Counted from the first letter of the stretch, positions 36,688 to 46,473 are shown. The stretch: DNA of 64,000 nucleotides from Bacteroidales bacterium Phil6 (GCA_002633315.1 NWBN01000031.1:429018-493017); one strand, 5' to 3'. Program-made: numbers and translations. Notes: generated by a model not told the origin, from the sequence alone.

Positions 36688-37619
36688 GATTATCATGGTT
36701 TTAGTCTAACTTTTTTTAAGAAAAATCATCTTGTAAAGATAAGAATTTTTTGATTATCTATAATTTTTTGTAAAAAAAAGTCTTGATACATGATAATTTG
36801 AAAAAATATTGTTAAATGATAATTATAAAAAATTCTGCAGACGTGAGTTTCTAACTATGTTTAGTTTATATTGAGTTTGATTTCATTTTCTCATGTTATG
36901 CTTTCCATTTTAAGACTCTGAATAATCACCGATTAAACAATTTCTTTATTCGGATAGAGTAAATAATGATAATTTTGACATAGTATGATGATATGCAGTT
37001 TATTCCATTATTGGAAAATGGAATATCTTTTGATTCGTCCTTTACTGCTGCTTTACTAAACTGTTCCATAATCTCGGATTCATAATTAATTGCAAATATC
37101 CTGATTCAATTATTTCCCAATATGCTATTGGAAAAATTGAGATTGTCTATTGTATGAAATCTTTGGAAAATAAGCACTGTCAATGAAACATCTGCTGTCA
37201 TTGATGAAAGAATAAATAAGTCTATGACCTAATACATTTAAAAATTTGTAATGTTATTTATAATTTGTAAAAAAATGTCCATTAAAAACACATTGTCTGA
37301 ATAAGATACGGAATGTACGGTAAATTAGAACCATTAGTATAATGACAGTCCTTTTCATGTTCGCGAAGCGCATGGAGTTGGATTCAATGAAATATAGTTT
37401 GTTGCAATAGATTATGCCATACATGGAATTATTTTTTTTCTTTTCAAATAAAAAATGGTTTGTATAAAATATGAATAATTTTCAATATTCAAATGGTTGT
37501 TGTCTGAAATCAATTATATTTAATCGACTATAAAATTGTAGAAATTATTGTTCGACATTTTTGATTTTTGTCATCTGTTTGTGAAAAAATTTGTAATTTT
37601 ACGACAAAATTGTCATATT
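36688..37619. other. 930-nt AT-rich intergenic region
   Basis: The longest gap in the window. It contains only short, unrecognised ORFs. One is a minus-strand 46-codon frame near 36940-37080 starting MEQFSKAAVKDESK. Another is a minus-strand frame near 37260-37390 with a hydrophobic stretch KRTVIILMVLIYRTF. These could be remnants of lost genes, but I cannot identify a parent family. Confidence 0.35.
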
Positions 37620-38705
37620 ATGAATTTATCGGAAATAGTATCATTATTCGCTATTGATTGTCAGGTTGATAGAATCGAACCTTTGGGCAATGGATTGATA
37701 AATGATTCTTTTAAAGTATTTGTTGTGGGCAGTAATGTGCCAAAATATGTTTTGCAACGTATCAATAATTCAATCTTTACTGATGTAGATATGCTTCAGG
37801 ATAACATTGATAAAGTTACAAGCCATATTTATAACAAGATGCTTGACAGAGGTGAAAAAGATATTGAACGTAAAGTCTTGCGTTTTCTTAGGACAAAAGA
37901 CGGAAAACTTTATCATTTCGCTGATGGTAAATATTGGAGAATGATGTTGTTTATTCCGGATTCTTATACTTATGAGGCTGTTACACCTGAGTATTCATAT
38001 TATGCTGGAAAAGCTTTCGGTGAGTTTCAGTCGTTATTGTCTGACATGGAAAAGCCTTTGGGGGAGGTATTGCCTGATTTTCATAATATAGAATTCAGAC
38101 TGTCTCAGTTGCGTGATGCAGTGAGAGAAAATAGATGTGGAAGAGTGGGCGAGGTGCAGCATTTTATTGATTCTATAGAAGAAAAAGCCGAGATGATGTG
38201 TTTGTCAGAGAAATTATATCGTGAAGGGAAATTGCCCAAGAGAGTATGCCATTGTGATACAAAGGTGAATAACATGTTGTTTGATTCTGACGGTAATGTG
38301 CTGTGTGTCATTGATTTAGATACTGTTATGCCAAGTTTCGTATTCTCGGATTTCGGCGATTTCCTGCGTTCCGCAGCCAATACCGGTGCTGAAGACGACA
38401 AATGTCTCGACAATATTGATTTCAATATGGAGATATTCGAGGCTTTTGCCAAAGGCTATCTTATTGGAACCAAAGATTTTCTTACTGATATTGAAAAAGA
38501 GAATCTGCCTTACGCAGCATTGCTCTTCCCTTATATGCAGACTGTGCGTTTTCTTGCCGATTATATTAATGGTGATACGTATTACAAGATAAAGTATCCT
38601 GAACATAACCTTGTAAGAACCAAGGCACAGTGGCGACTCTTCGAAAGAGCGGAACAGAAAAAACATGAAATGAAACGTATCATATCATCGATAAAAATCT
38701 CATGA
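37620..38705 (+). CDS. NahK-like N-acetylhexosamine kinase (aminoglycoside phosphotransferase fold)
   Basis: A 361-residue kinase close in length and motifs to Bifidobacterium NahK. It has PLGNGLINDSFKV, VLQRINNSIF, the catalytic CHCDTKVNN (D213) and the Mg-binding VIDLDTVMP (D232, D234). NahK makes GalNAc-1-P or GlcNAc-1-P in the use of mucin and milk glycans. The ATG at 37620 is preferred to an in-frame ATG at 37548, whose extension is not family-like. It overlaps the YkvA gene by 4 nt. Its neighbours on both sides are sugar genes, which supports the call. Confidence 0.78.
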   Translation: MNLSEIVSLFAIDCQVDRIEPLGNGLINDSFKVFVVGSNVPKYVLQRINNSIFTDVDMLQDNIDKVTSHIYNKMLDRGEKDIERKVLRFLRTKDGKLYHFADGKYWRMMLFIPDSYTYEAVTPEYSYYAGKAFGEFQSLLSDMEKPLGEVLPDFHNIEFRLSQLRDAVRENRCGRVGEVQHFIDSIEEKAEMMCLSEKLYREGKLPKRVCHCDTKVNNMLFDSDGNVLCVIDLDTVMPSFVFSDFGDFLRSAANTGAEDDKCLDNIDFNMEIFEAFAKGYLIGTKDFLTDIEKENLPYAALLFPYMQTVRFLADYINGDTYYKIKYPEHNLVRTKAQWRLFERAEQKKHEMKRIISSIKIS

Positions 38706-39106
38706 ATTATTCTCAAAGATTTCAAAATGATGATCGTTGGGAGAAAAAGGCTAAGGATTGTATAGACGACGAGAAAAAAATGTCTCGCATTCTTGCAAAA
38801 TGTTACTCTTTTTTGAATAAAAACGCTTTCTCCAAGGTACGTGATACTTTGTCGTTGTTGTATAATTATGTTAAAGATTCTATTACAGGAAGATATAAAA
38901 CGTACAGTATTGTTAAACTGACACTTGCTGTGGCAGCTATTGTATATGTGGTATCTCCATTTGATTTCTTGAACGATTATATCCCATTGATTGGTTTTAC
39001 CGATGATATAAGTGTTGTATTGTGGGCAGCCAAATCATTGAAAGATGAATTAAATTCATATTCTTGCTGGAAGAATAACCAAAGCCATAATTTTTCGTCT
39101 TGTTAA
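38702..39106 (+). CDS. YkvA family (DUF1232) membrane protein
   Basis: A 134-residue protein with a single DUF1232 core: KLTLAVAAIVYVVSPFDFLND followed by IPLIGFTDDISVV. The Pro-(F/I)-Asp and the DD pair are the family hallmarks. The N-terminal half is soluble and charged. The family's role is unknown. It is coupled by an ATGA overlap to the kinase gene. Confidence 0.85.
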   Translation: MNYSQRFQNDDRWEKKAKDCIDDEKKMSRILAKCYSFLNKNAFSKVRDTLSLLYNYVKDSITGRYKTYSIVKLTLAVAAIVYVVSPFDFLNDYIPLIGFTDDISVVLWAAKSLKDELNSYSCWKNNQSHNFSSC

Positions 39107-39180
39107 TCATAATTCTTGATATCAAGAAGCCTGATTTTGTATGATTGAAATGATGAATGCTTTTTATATTATGAAAGATG

Positions 39181-39215
39181 AAAAATGGAATCGGTGTGAT
39201 TTTGCCGATTCCATT
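39181..39215 (-). terminator. Terminator of gal operon (probably bidirectional)
   Basis: Perfect 11-bp stem AATGGAATCGG / CCGATTCCATT with a 10-nt loop. On the minus strand it is followed by a T run, ending the galK-NTase-galM-permease transcript. Confidence 0.8.
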
Positions 39216-39249
39216 ATGATTAAATAGTTACATTAAATTAATGTTGTTG

Positions 39250-40527
39250 TCAATCTACAGGTATGTCTTTGTTGACATTTTTAGAACCTATTAAGGCATA
39301 ATATAACATGTAAACAATACCTACGAAAATTATCCAGTAACTTGCGATGTAATTTGATGTCAAGTCGGCTATCCAACCTTGAACAGGAGGAATTATGCCA
39401 CCGCCGCATACCATCACCATAAAGATACCTGAAGCTATGGCGGTATATTTGCCGAGACCTTCAACAGCAAGATTGAAAATGCCGCCCCACATTACAGAAG
39501 TACATAATCCGCACAGAATCAGGAACATCACAGGTAGTGGCACACTCTCAAGTCCGAAAGAGATGTCAGCACGGAACACCGGCATCTTGACGAGTATGTC
39601 GTTAGGCAGAAGTATTGCGAGCAAGATGAACAGTGCAGCAAGACCCAAAACAAATCCGAGCATGCCTTTGGGTGACACCTTGCCACCAATCATACCTCCG
39701 ATAAGACGACCGACAAACATCAAAAACCAGTATGTGCCAACTAATGTACCGGCAACAGCTGCAGGTAGTCCTAATCCGCCTAATTCTATGGGTTCTGTCA
39801 TGTAAAGGTTTGCTATACTCGGTATGGCAACTTCAACTCCGACATATACAAAAATTGCAATGATACCAAGTTTGAAATGACGGAATGACATGGGTCCGTA
39901 TGCGTCTTTTTTGTTGTCGTCTTTTTCAACATAAGGTTCCGGTATAGAAACGAATGATAAGACTATGAATACTAATGCAAAGATACCCATTGCTATGAAT
40001 AATGCAGGATTGCCGTCTTTTATTGTAGCTTGTGCCACATCACCCATCAGATAACCGACAAGCACAGGAACTATCGTTGCTGCAATGGAGTTGCAGGCTC
40101 CTCCGAACTGTATGAGCTGATTGCCTTTCTTGCCGCCACCACCAAGAGTATTGAGCATGGGATTGACGACAGTATTGAGCATGCACATGGAAAATCCTGC
40201 AATAAAAGCTCCTGTCAAATATATGGCAAAACTCTCTATCACACCGGATAAAAACATGACTAAAACACCTGTAAAACCTACAACTATTGCCCATAATGCG
40301 GTCTTTTTGTATCCTATTTTCTTTAGCATTATGCCGGCAGGTATACCCATGAAAGCATAAGCTATGAAGTTGGCAAAGTTGCCAAGTTGAGACATGAAGT
40401 TACTCACTTCAAACTGGTTCTTTACAATGACACCGAAAGGATTCTGAAGTCCTGTGACAAATGATATCATTGCAAAGAGACAAAACATCATTGCTATAGG
40501 CAATGCATAATTTCTACTCTTTTCCAT
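39250..40527 (-). CDS. Sugar MFS permease, fucose/galactose/glucose:H+ symporter type
   Basis: A 425-residue transporter with 12 membrane segments of the FHS (FucP/GlcP-like) family. Signatures: FVTGLQNPFGVIVKNQF in TM1, FMGIPAGIMLKKIGYK, NPMLNTLGGG and a C-terminal MWGGIFNLAVEGLGKYT. It is the last gene of the galK operon, 10 nt after galM, so galactose is the likely substrate. Fucose or glucose cannot be excluded. Confidence 0.88.
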   Translation of the reverse strand: MEKSRNYALPIAMMFCLFAMISFVTGLQNPFGVIVKNQFEVSNFMSQLGNFANFIAYAFMGIPAGIMLKKIGYKKTALWAIVVGFTGVLVMFLSGVIESFAIYLTGAFIAGFSMCMLNTVVNPMLNTLGGGGKKGNQLIQFGGACNSIAATIVPVLVGYLMGDVAQATIKDGNPALFIAMGIFALVFIVLSFVSIPEPYVEKDDNKKDAYGPMSFRHFKLGIIAIFVYVGVEVAIPSIANLYMTEPIELGGLGLPAAVAGTLVGTYWFLMFVGRLIGGMIGGKVSPKGMLGFVLGLAALFILLAILLPNDILVKMPVFRADISFGLESVPLPVMFLILCGLCTSVMWGGIFNLAVEGLGKYTAIASGIFMVMVCGGGIIPPVQGWIADLTSNYIASYWIIFVGIVYMLYYALIGSKNVNKDIPVD

Positions 40528-40537
40528 TTTTTGTATT

Positions 40538-41593
40538 TTATATTATTGAAAACTTGAATTTTATAATTTGTCTGTATTCTTCGCCCTGATGCAACAATGC
40601 ACTCGGGAAATTGGGCTTGTTGGGTGCATCAGGGAATCCTTGACATTCCATGGCGACACCTTCATAATCCTTGTAACTTCTACCGCACTTTCCTACAGGT
40701 GAACCGTTTAACCAGTTGCCGGTATATATCTGTATGCCTGGTTGAGTGGTGTAAACATCGACTTTACGACCGGAATCTTCACTCAACAGAGTGGCAGCGT
40801 GATTGAGTTCATTTTCCTTGTAATTGTCTAATGCCCAACAACTGTCATAGCCCTTACCGTTTATAATGGCATCGAAGTTGGCGTTGATGTCAGCGCCTAT
40901 TTGTTTAAACTCAGTGAAGTCCATAGGCGTGTCTTTTACCGGTGCTATCTCTCCGGTAGGTATTAATTCATTAGTGGCGACAAGATAGTTATGGGCATTA
41001 AGTTTTAGTTTGTGTTCCAATATGTCGCCATTACCTTCTCCGTTGAGGTTGAAATAGGTATGATTGGTTAGATTTACTATTGTGGTCTCATTGGAGCGGG
41101 CAGTCAACTCTATTGTAAGTTCATTGTTGTTGTTCCAGGTGTATTTCACTTTGGCGAGCACCATTCCCGGATAACCTGCTTCTCCTTCTTGTGAGATATA
41201 GCCAAAGAGTATGCTTTTATCAAGGATCTCATCTGTCCATATCTGGTTGGCAAAACCTTCAGGACCACCATGCAGATGATGTTTGCCGTCGCCTGTATTT
41301 AAAACCAAATGATAATCTTTGTTTCCAATGTGGAAAGTACCATTGCCGATGCGGTTGGCAAACCTTCCTGGAGTCTTGCCGGCACACGGGCCATCGCCAA
41401 AATATGACATGAGATCCTCATATCCTAATGCCACATCGTCCATCTTGCCGTTTTTATCAGGTACTACGATAGATACAATGCCGGCTCCTATGTTGCACAA
41501 TGAAACACTCGCTCCATTGTCATTGGTTAATGTGTACAGTATGATGTCAAGATCATTTTCCGTGGTTCCCCATATTCTTCTTTCTAATCTCAT
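40538..41593 (-). CDS. galM: Aldose 1-epimerase (galactose mutarotase)
   Basis: A 351-residue enzyme that interconverts beta- and alpha-galactose before GalK. The N-terminal GRFANRIGNG, the base/acid region NLTNHTYFNLNGEG (His) and the C-terminal catalytic Glu in VAMECQGFPDAPN are present. It lies between the nucleotidyltransferase gene (24 nt) and the permease gene (10 nt). Confidence 0.94.
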   Translation of the reverse strand: MRLERRIWGTTENDLDIILYTLTNDNGASVSLCNIGAGIVSIVVPDKNGKMDDVALGYEDLMSYFGDGPCAGKTPGRFANRIGNGTFHIGNKDYHLVLNTGDGKHHLHGGPEGFANQIWTDEILDKSILFGYISQEGEAGYPGMVLAKVKYTWNNNNELTIELTARSNETTIVNLTNHTYFNLNGEGNGDILEHKLKLNAHNYLVATNELIPTGEIAPVKDTPMDFTEFKQIGADINANFDAIINGKGYDSCWALDNYKENELNHAATLLSEDSGRKVDVYTTQPGIQIYTGNWLNGSPVGKCGRSYKDYEGVAMECQGFPDAPNKPNFPSALLHQGEEYRQIIKFKFSII

Positions 41594-41617
41594 ATTAAAG
41601 TACTTTTAGTTTAAAAA

Positions 41618-42517
41618 TCACCAGAGTTTTTCAGGATAAACACCTTTGTCTATAAGTGCCTGTATGTTTTTTACAACTGCAGGTTTATCTTCCTTATATG
41701 TCACGCCGAACCATACAGCTTCACTTGACAATACTTTTAATCTGGCTTTGCCGCTGTTGATAAGAGTATTGACCATCAATGGAATATAAAACTCTGCCTT
41801 GATATTGCTTTTAGCCTGACCATCCAGGAAATCCTTGAATCCTTGTTTCAGATGTGTGAGAAAATCGGGTGTGAAGCCGAAGAAATTCATGGAAACGAGA
41901 GTCTCCATGTCTAACTCATGGCTGCCGTCTTCATCATTATATGCGGCGCCTTTCTCTGTTTTACCAATTGATGTTCTTTCTACTATGGTTTGCAAATAGT
42001 GGTTTTCATCCTGTGTACAGACACCTCGTGATACGGTGCCGAAATCTGACAGTGTGTTTTTCAACTTGTATGCCACCATGCTGTATTCTCCTGTTTTACC
42101 ACAGCATGATTCCAGATACTTGGCAACCACTTCGTATGCTTCTTTGCCATAGAAGTCATCGGCATTGATCGCTGCAAAAGGCTCTTTTATGACGTCAGCT
42201 GCCATAAGGACGGCATGTCCTGTTCCCCATGGTTTGACTCTTCCCTCAGGTACCGTATATCCCTCAGGGAGACAGTCCAATCCTTGACAGACATATTCTA
42301 CAGGCAACCCGAAACGTTCACTGTTATTTATCTTTTTGAATGCATCGGCAAAATCTTCCCGTATTACAAAGACAATCTTGCCGAATCCTGCTCTTTTGGC
42401 ATCATAAATAGAGTAATCCAATATCGCTTCGTTGTTGGGACCTACTCCGTCCATCTGTTTTAAAGCCCCGTATCTTGAACCCATTCCGGCAGCTAATACT
42501 AATAAAGTCGGTTTCAT
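41618..42517 (-). CDS. Sugar-1-phosphate nucleotidyltransferase in gal operon
   Basis: A 299-residue NTP-transferase. It has LLVLAAGMGSRYGALKQMDGVGP (nucleotide loop, in a form unlike GalU), VKPWGTGHAVLMAAD and the metal-binding INADDFYG. It sits between galK and galM in one transcript. There is no galT or galE in the window, so it may turn Gal-1-P (or HexNAc-1-P from the NahK-like kinase) into a UDP-sugar. This assignment is inferred from position. A GlcNAc-1-P or Glc-1-P enzyme is equally possible by sequence alone. Confidence 0.75.
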   Translation of the reverse strand: MKPTLLVLAAGMGSRYGALKQMDGVGPNNEAILDYSIYDAKRAGFGKIVFVIREDFADAFKKINNSERFGLPVEYVCQGLDCLPEGYTVPEGRVKPWGTGHAVLMAADVIKEPFAAINADDFYGKEAYEVVAKYLESCCGKTGEYSMVAYKLKNTLSDFGTVSRGVCTQDENHYLQTIVERTSIGKTEKGAAYNDEDGSHELDMETLVSMNFFGFTPDFLTHLKQGFKDFLDGQAKSNIKAEFYIPLMVNTLINSGKARLKVLSSEAVWFGVTYKEDKPAVVKNIQALIDKGVYPEKLW

Positions 42518-42536
42518 TTCTATATGCTTTTGTAAG

Positions 42537-43685
42537 TTATTTTAATCTTCTTGCTCCGTCCGAGATGACTACATCATAAACCTTGGGTTCATGACCGTAT
42601 TTTTTGTAAAACTTTTCTTTTGCCGTATTTATGAATTTGTCGTAAAGTTCTTTTTTTACGAGATTTATGGTGCAACCTCCAAAACCGCCTCCCATGACTC
42701 TCGACCCCGTAACTCCACATTCTTTTGCCACCTCATTTAAAAAGTCGAGTTCTTCGCAACTTACTTCATATTCTTTACTCATGCCTCTGTGCGTCTCGTA
42801 CATCTTTTCGCCAACGGTCTGATAGTCTCCTCTCTCTAATGCTTCGCACACATCAAGCACTCTCTGTTTCTCTCCTATGACGTATAATGCTCTTTTATAA
42901 TCTTCTTCCGACACCTCGTTTTGTACTTCTTTGAGCATATCCGTACTTGCATCGCTGAGATAGGTGACTTCATGGTGTCTTGCCTTGATATGAGTGCAAA
43001 CATTTTCGCATGATTCTCTTCTTTTGTTATATGCTGATGATGCGAGTTCATGTTTTACGGCAGTATCGAGCAAAACCAATTTATAACCTGTCGGTTCAAA
43101 TGGGAAATATTCAAACTCCATGTTGCTGCAATTAAGTCTCATGAGATGATTCTTTTTCCCGAATACCGATGCAAACTGGTCCATGATGCCGCATTTTACT
43201 CCACAATAATTGTGTTCGGTAGATTGTCCGATGCGGGCCAATTCGAATTTGTCTATTCCGAGATTATACATGTCGTTGAGCGCAAATGCAAAGGTACTTT
43301 CCAAAGCTGCTGAAGATGACATCCCGGCTCCAAGCGGCACATCACCAACAAAGACAGTGTCGAAGCCGTGAATCTCAAAACCTCTTTTTTGTATCTCTCT
43401 GCATACACCGAAAATATATCGTGCCCATGCTTCCTCCGGACAACATTCTTCTTTGAGATGAAATTCGGTATATTTATCGTAATCAACAGAATAAGCTCTT
43501 ACCATGTCAGTTCCGTTAACCCGTATGGCTGCATATATGCCTTTGTCTATAGCTCCCGGAAAAACAAAACCTCCATTATAATCGGTATGTTCTCCAATCA
43601 GATTAATACGTCCCGGTGATGTATATACCCTGTATTCATTATTAAATAGTGATTTGAATTTGTTTTCTATTGCAGTAGTATCCAT
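42537..43685 (-). CDS. galK: Galactokinase
   Basis: A 382-residue GHMP kinase. The GalK signature PGRINLIGEHTDYNGGFV is at residues about 20-37, the ATP loop GAGMSSSAALE is near residue 120, and the C-terminal GGGFGGCTIN is intact. It phosphorylates galactose to Gal-1-P. It is the first gene of the four-gene operon. A 23-bp palindrome lies directly before its start codon. It is divergent from the fucosidase gene. Confidence 0.95.
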   Translation of the reverse strand: MDTTAIENKFKSLFNNEYRVYTSPGRINLIGEHTDYNGGFVFPGAIDKGIYAAIRVNGTDMVRAYSVDYDKYTEFHLKEECCPEEAWARYIFGVCREIQKRGFEIHGFDTVFVGDVPLGAGMSSSAALESTFAFALNDMYNLGIDKFELARIGQSTEHNYCGVKCGIMDQFASVFGKKNHLMRLNCSNMEFEYFPFEPTGYKLVLLDTAVKHELASSAYNKRRESCENVCTHIKARHHEVTYLSDASTDMLKEVQNEVSEEDYKRALYVIGEKQRVLDVCEALERGDYQTVGEKMYETHRGMSKEYEVSCEELDFLNEVAKECGVTGSRVMGGGFGGCTINLVKKELYDKFINTAKEKFYKKYGHEPKVYDVVISDGARRLK

Positions 43686-43692
43686 ATTTATT

Positions 43693-43715
43693 TTAAATTA
43701 GGCGCGCTAATTTAA
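43693..43715 (-). promoter_or_regulatory. Palindrome before galK (candidate operator)
   Basis: Arms TTAAATTAG and CTAATTTAA (9 bp, perfect) flank GCGCG, 8 to 30 nt before the galK start and within the galK-fucosidase divergent region. The symmetry fits a dimeric repressor site or an mRNA hairpin just before the start codon. No regulator gene is adjacent. Confidence 0.5.
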
Positions 43716-43774
43716 TAAAAAAATATTAATTAACACTGATTTAAAAGACTTATTTTATTTTTACAGAAATTTTT

Positions 43775-43782
43775 TATCTTTG
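43775..43782 (+). promoter_or_regulatory. -7 box of the fucosidase gene
   Basis: TATCTTTG, 36 nt before the ATG at 43819. Confidence 0.6.
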
Positions 43783-43818
43783 TTTCAAATATCTTAACCA
43801 TAATTTTATTGTTTTTAT

Positions 43819-45864
43819 ATGTTTATGAGATACTTGATATTAATAACTGCTTACATGTTGTTATTGTTTTGTTTTTCTTGTGTCAAAGCACCAGAGCCCT
43901 TGATGCCTGTACCTTCCGATGCTCAAATTGAATGGCATAAGATGGAAACATACGGCTTTATTCATTTCGGTCTTAACACTTTTAATGATATGGAGTGGGG
44001 CTGGGGTGACACACCTCCTTCTGTATTTAATCCTTCAGACCTCGATTGTGAACAATGGGTGCTTACTATGAAAAATGCCGGTATGAAAGCTGTGATATTA
44101 ACAGCAAAACATCATGACGGATTTTGCCTGTGGCAGACTCAAACTACTGACTATCATATTGGTAACTCTCTATATAAAAATGGTAATGGCGATATTGTGA
44201 AAGAATTGTCGGATGCCTGCAGACAACACGGCCTTAAGTTCGGATTGTACCTCTCTCCATGGGACAGAAATAACAGTCGATATGGTTATCCCGAATATGT
44301 GGATACATATCATAAACAAATTGAAGAACTTACATCATATTATGGATCTCTTTTTGAGTTTTGGTTTGATGGTGCCAATGGCGGTGATGGATATTATGGA
44401 GGCTCCTGTGAGACTCGTTCAATAAATCCGAAGGAATACTATGATTATGAAAAAGCACGTGATATCATTTATAAAAACAACACTTCATGTATGATTTTCG
44501 GTGGCACAGTACCAACTATACGTTGGGTCGGCAATGAACATGGAGAGGCAGGGGCTACTAATTGGTGTACTTCTTTTGTGGATAATAATGATTATATTAG
44601 TTTGTACAACGGTTGTTCAGATGGCGACGTATGGCTTCCTGCCGAGGTTGACGTTAGTGTACGTCCCGGCTGGTTTTATCATAAAAAAGAAGACCATTTG
44701 CTTAAATCTTTGGCATCGTTGTCGGACATATATTATAATAGTGTGGGGCGGAATGCAAACCTGTTGTTGAATTTTCCGGTTGCTATGAACGGCAAAATAT
44801 CTTCTGCCGATTCTTTGCGGGTGGTGACATGGCATGACATTATTAATAATGAATTGAGACATAATGTATTGAAAAATGCTAAGGTCACTGCTGATAATGT
44901 GAGAGGTAAAAATTTTTCTCCTGATAATGTAATAGATGATGATTGGGATTCTTATTGGTCAGTAAAAGATGGCTATGATGGTGGCCTCTTGGTTTTTTCT
45001 TTCGATGAACCTGTGAGAATAAACAGATTGATGCTCCAGGAATATATACCTCTCGGTCAAAGGGTGGAGGAGTTTTATTTGGAAGGTCAACTTGACGGCA
45101 AATGGTTTAAAATCATGCCCTCTGACTCTATGACTACAATAGGTTACAAACGTATTTTGCGTTTTAAAACTGTAGAACTCGACAAATTGATGATTTTCTT
45201 CGAAAAATCAAAAGGTCCTTTGTGTATCAATAATATAGAGGCTTTCTGTGCTCCTGTTCTCTTGTCGCCTCCAGTAATAAAACGTGATTATAATGGTTTT
45301 GTACATTTGAATATTCCCGATGACGAAGCTGTCGTGTATTATACTATCGATGGCTCTTTGCCGGACAATTCTTCGACAAGATATGATAAGCCGTTCATAT
45401 TTAATGATAAAGGTGTGATAAAGGCTGTTACTTATGATTCTGTTAATGATAAATACAGTGATGTTGCCGTGAGACATCTTGATTTGCCTGCATCTTCTTT
45501 TGTGGTGTCTTTCCCGAGTGACAGTTATGATAAGATTTTTGACGGCGACGGTCTGTCGTCTTTGAATCTGAAAATGAATGAGTCATTTATTGAGCTGACT
45601 TTCAATGATAAACAAAAGATATCCGGTTTTAGATACCTTCCGTCACAGAATAGAAATGTTACAAGAATTATTACGGATTATCTCTTTTATGTTGATGGAA
45701 AACTCGTTTCTTCCGGTTCATTTGGCAATATTGAAAACAATCCCATTGAGCAGGTCGTTGAATTTGAGCCTGTGACAGGTAAGACTGTCAGGTTCGTACC
45801 TGTCAGGAATACTGATAATGCCGGATATTGCAATGTGGCGGAGTTCTCTGTTATTGTAGAGTGA
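43819..45864 (+). CDS. GH29 alpha-L-fucosidase lipoprotein (subfamily B type)
   Basis: A 681-residue exported lipoprotein (LLLFCFSC lipobox). The GH29 catalytic domain has ILTAKHHDGFCLW, FEFWFDGANGG with nucleophile D184, and WLPAEVDVSVRPGWFYH with E276 at the acid/base position described for the alpha-1,3/1,4-specific subfamily. After it come an F5/8-type (CBM32-like) domain, a chitobiase-C-like segment (VYYTIDGSLPD) and a second discoidin-like segment. It would remove Lewis-type fucose from mucin or milk glycans. It is divergent from galK. Confidence 0.9.
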   Translation: MFMRYLILITAYMLLLFCFSCVKAPEPLMPVPSDAQIEWHKMETYGFIHFGLNTFNDMEWGWGDTPPSVFNPSDLDCEQWVLTMKNAGMKAVILTAKHHDGFCLWQTQTTDYHIGNSLYKNGNGDIVKELSDACRQHGLKFGLYLSPWDRNNSRYGYPEYVDTYHKQIEELTSYYGSLFEFWFDGANGGDGYYGGSCETRSINPKEYYDYEKARDIIYKNNTSCMIFGGTVPTIRWVGNEHGEAGATNWCTSFVDNNDYISLYNGCSDGDVWLPAEVDVSVRPGWFYHKKEDHLLKSLASLSDIYYNSVGRNANLLLNFPVAMNGKISSADSLRVVTWHDIINNELRHNVLKNAKVTADNVRGKNFSPDNVIDDDWDSYWSVKDGYDGGLLVFSFDEPVRINRLMLQEYIPLGQRVEEFYLEGQLDGKWFKIMPSDSMTTIGYKRILRFKTVELDKLMIFFEKSKGPLCINNIEAFCAPVLLSPPVIKRDYNGFVHLNIPDDEAVVYYTIDGSLPDNSSTRYDKPFIFNDKGVIKAVTYDSVNDKYSDVAVRHLDLPASSFVVSFPSDSYDKIFDGDGLSSLNLKMNESFIELTFNDKQKISGFRYLPSQNRNVTRIITDYLFYVDGKLVSSGSFGNIENNPIEQVVEFEPVTGKTVRFVPVRNTDNAGYCNVAEFSVIVE

Positions 45865-45871
45865 AACTAAA

Positions 45872-46465
45872 TTATTGTATGTGAAAGTCTGTAATGATGT
45901 TTCTGATGATTTCTTTCACTTTGCCGGTGATGTCGATGTCTTCGTTATTGTATATGACATAATCTGATTTCATTATTTTCAGAGTTTCGTCTTGTTGAAG
46001 TGCCATTCTTGTTCTTACTTGATCTTCACTGCAGTTGTCGCGTTTCATCACTCTTTTGATTCTTGTTTGTTCATCGGCGCTGACAAAAATAACAGTATCG
46101 AAAAAAGAATCGTAATGTTTCTCGAACAGTATAGCCGATTCGAACAATACAAGTTTTGCATTTTGGGCATTGCACCATTCGTCAAAACGTTGATTTAATG
46201 CAGGATATAAAAGGTCTTCAATGAATTTTAAAGCATCTTTATTTTTAAAAAGAAGATATGACATTATTTTTTTGTTGAGAGAACCGTCTTCAAAATAAGT
46301 CTCTTCACCGAAATGTTCTGTTATAATATCTCTTATTTTGGGAACAAGATATAGTAATTTTGTTTCCTCATCCGAATAGAATACCGGTATTCCGTTATTT
46401 TTGAAGATATTACATACGAAACTTTTGCCACTTCCAATATTGCCGGTGATGCCTGCCCTTATCAT
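45872..46465 (-). CDS. coaE: Dephospho-CoA kinase
   Basis: A 197-residue P-loop kinase that catalyses the last step of coenzyme A synthesis. GNIGSGKS at residues 8-15 and the conserved ESAILFEKHYDSFFD and RMALQQ regions are intact. It is the last gene of the DUF1573-yajC-ybbR-coaE operon, 8 nt after ybbR. Confidence 0.94.
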   Translation of the reverse strand: MIRAGITGNIGSGKSFVCNIFKNNGIPVFYSDEETKLLYLVPKIRDIITEHFGEETYFEDGSLNKKIMSYLLFKNKDALKFIEDLLYPALNQRFDEWCNAQNAKLVLFESAILFEKHYDSFFDTVIFVSADEQTRIKRVMKRDNCSEDQVRTRMALQQDETLKIMKSDYVIYNNEDIDITGKVKEIIRNIITDFHIQ

Positions 46466-46473
46466 TGATGGAG

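Noticed and set aside
36940..37390. Short frames in the 930-nt gap before the NahK-like gene
   Set aside because: They are short, have no recognisable family and no promoter box; listed only as possible remnants.
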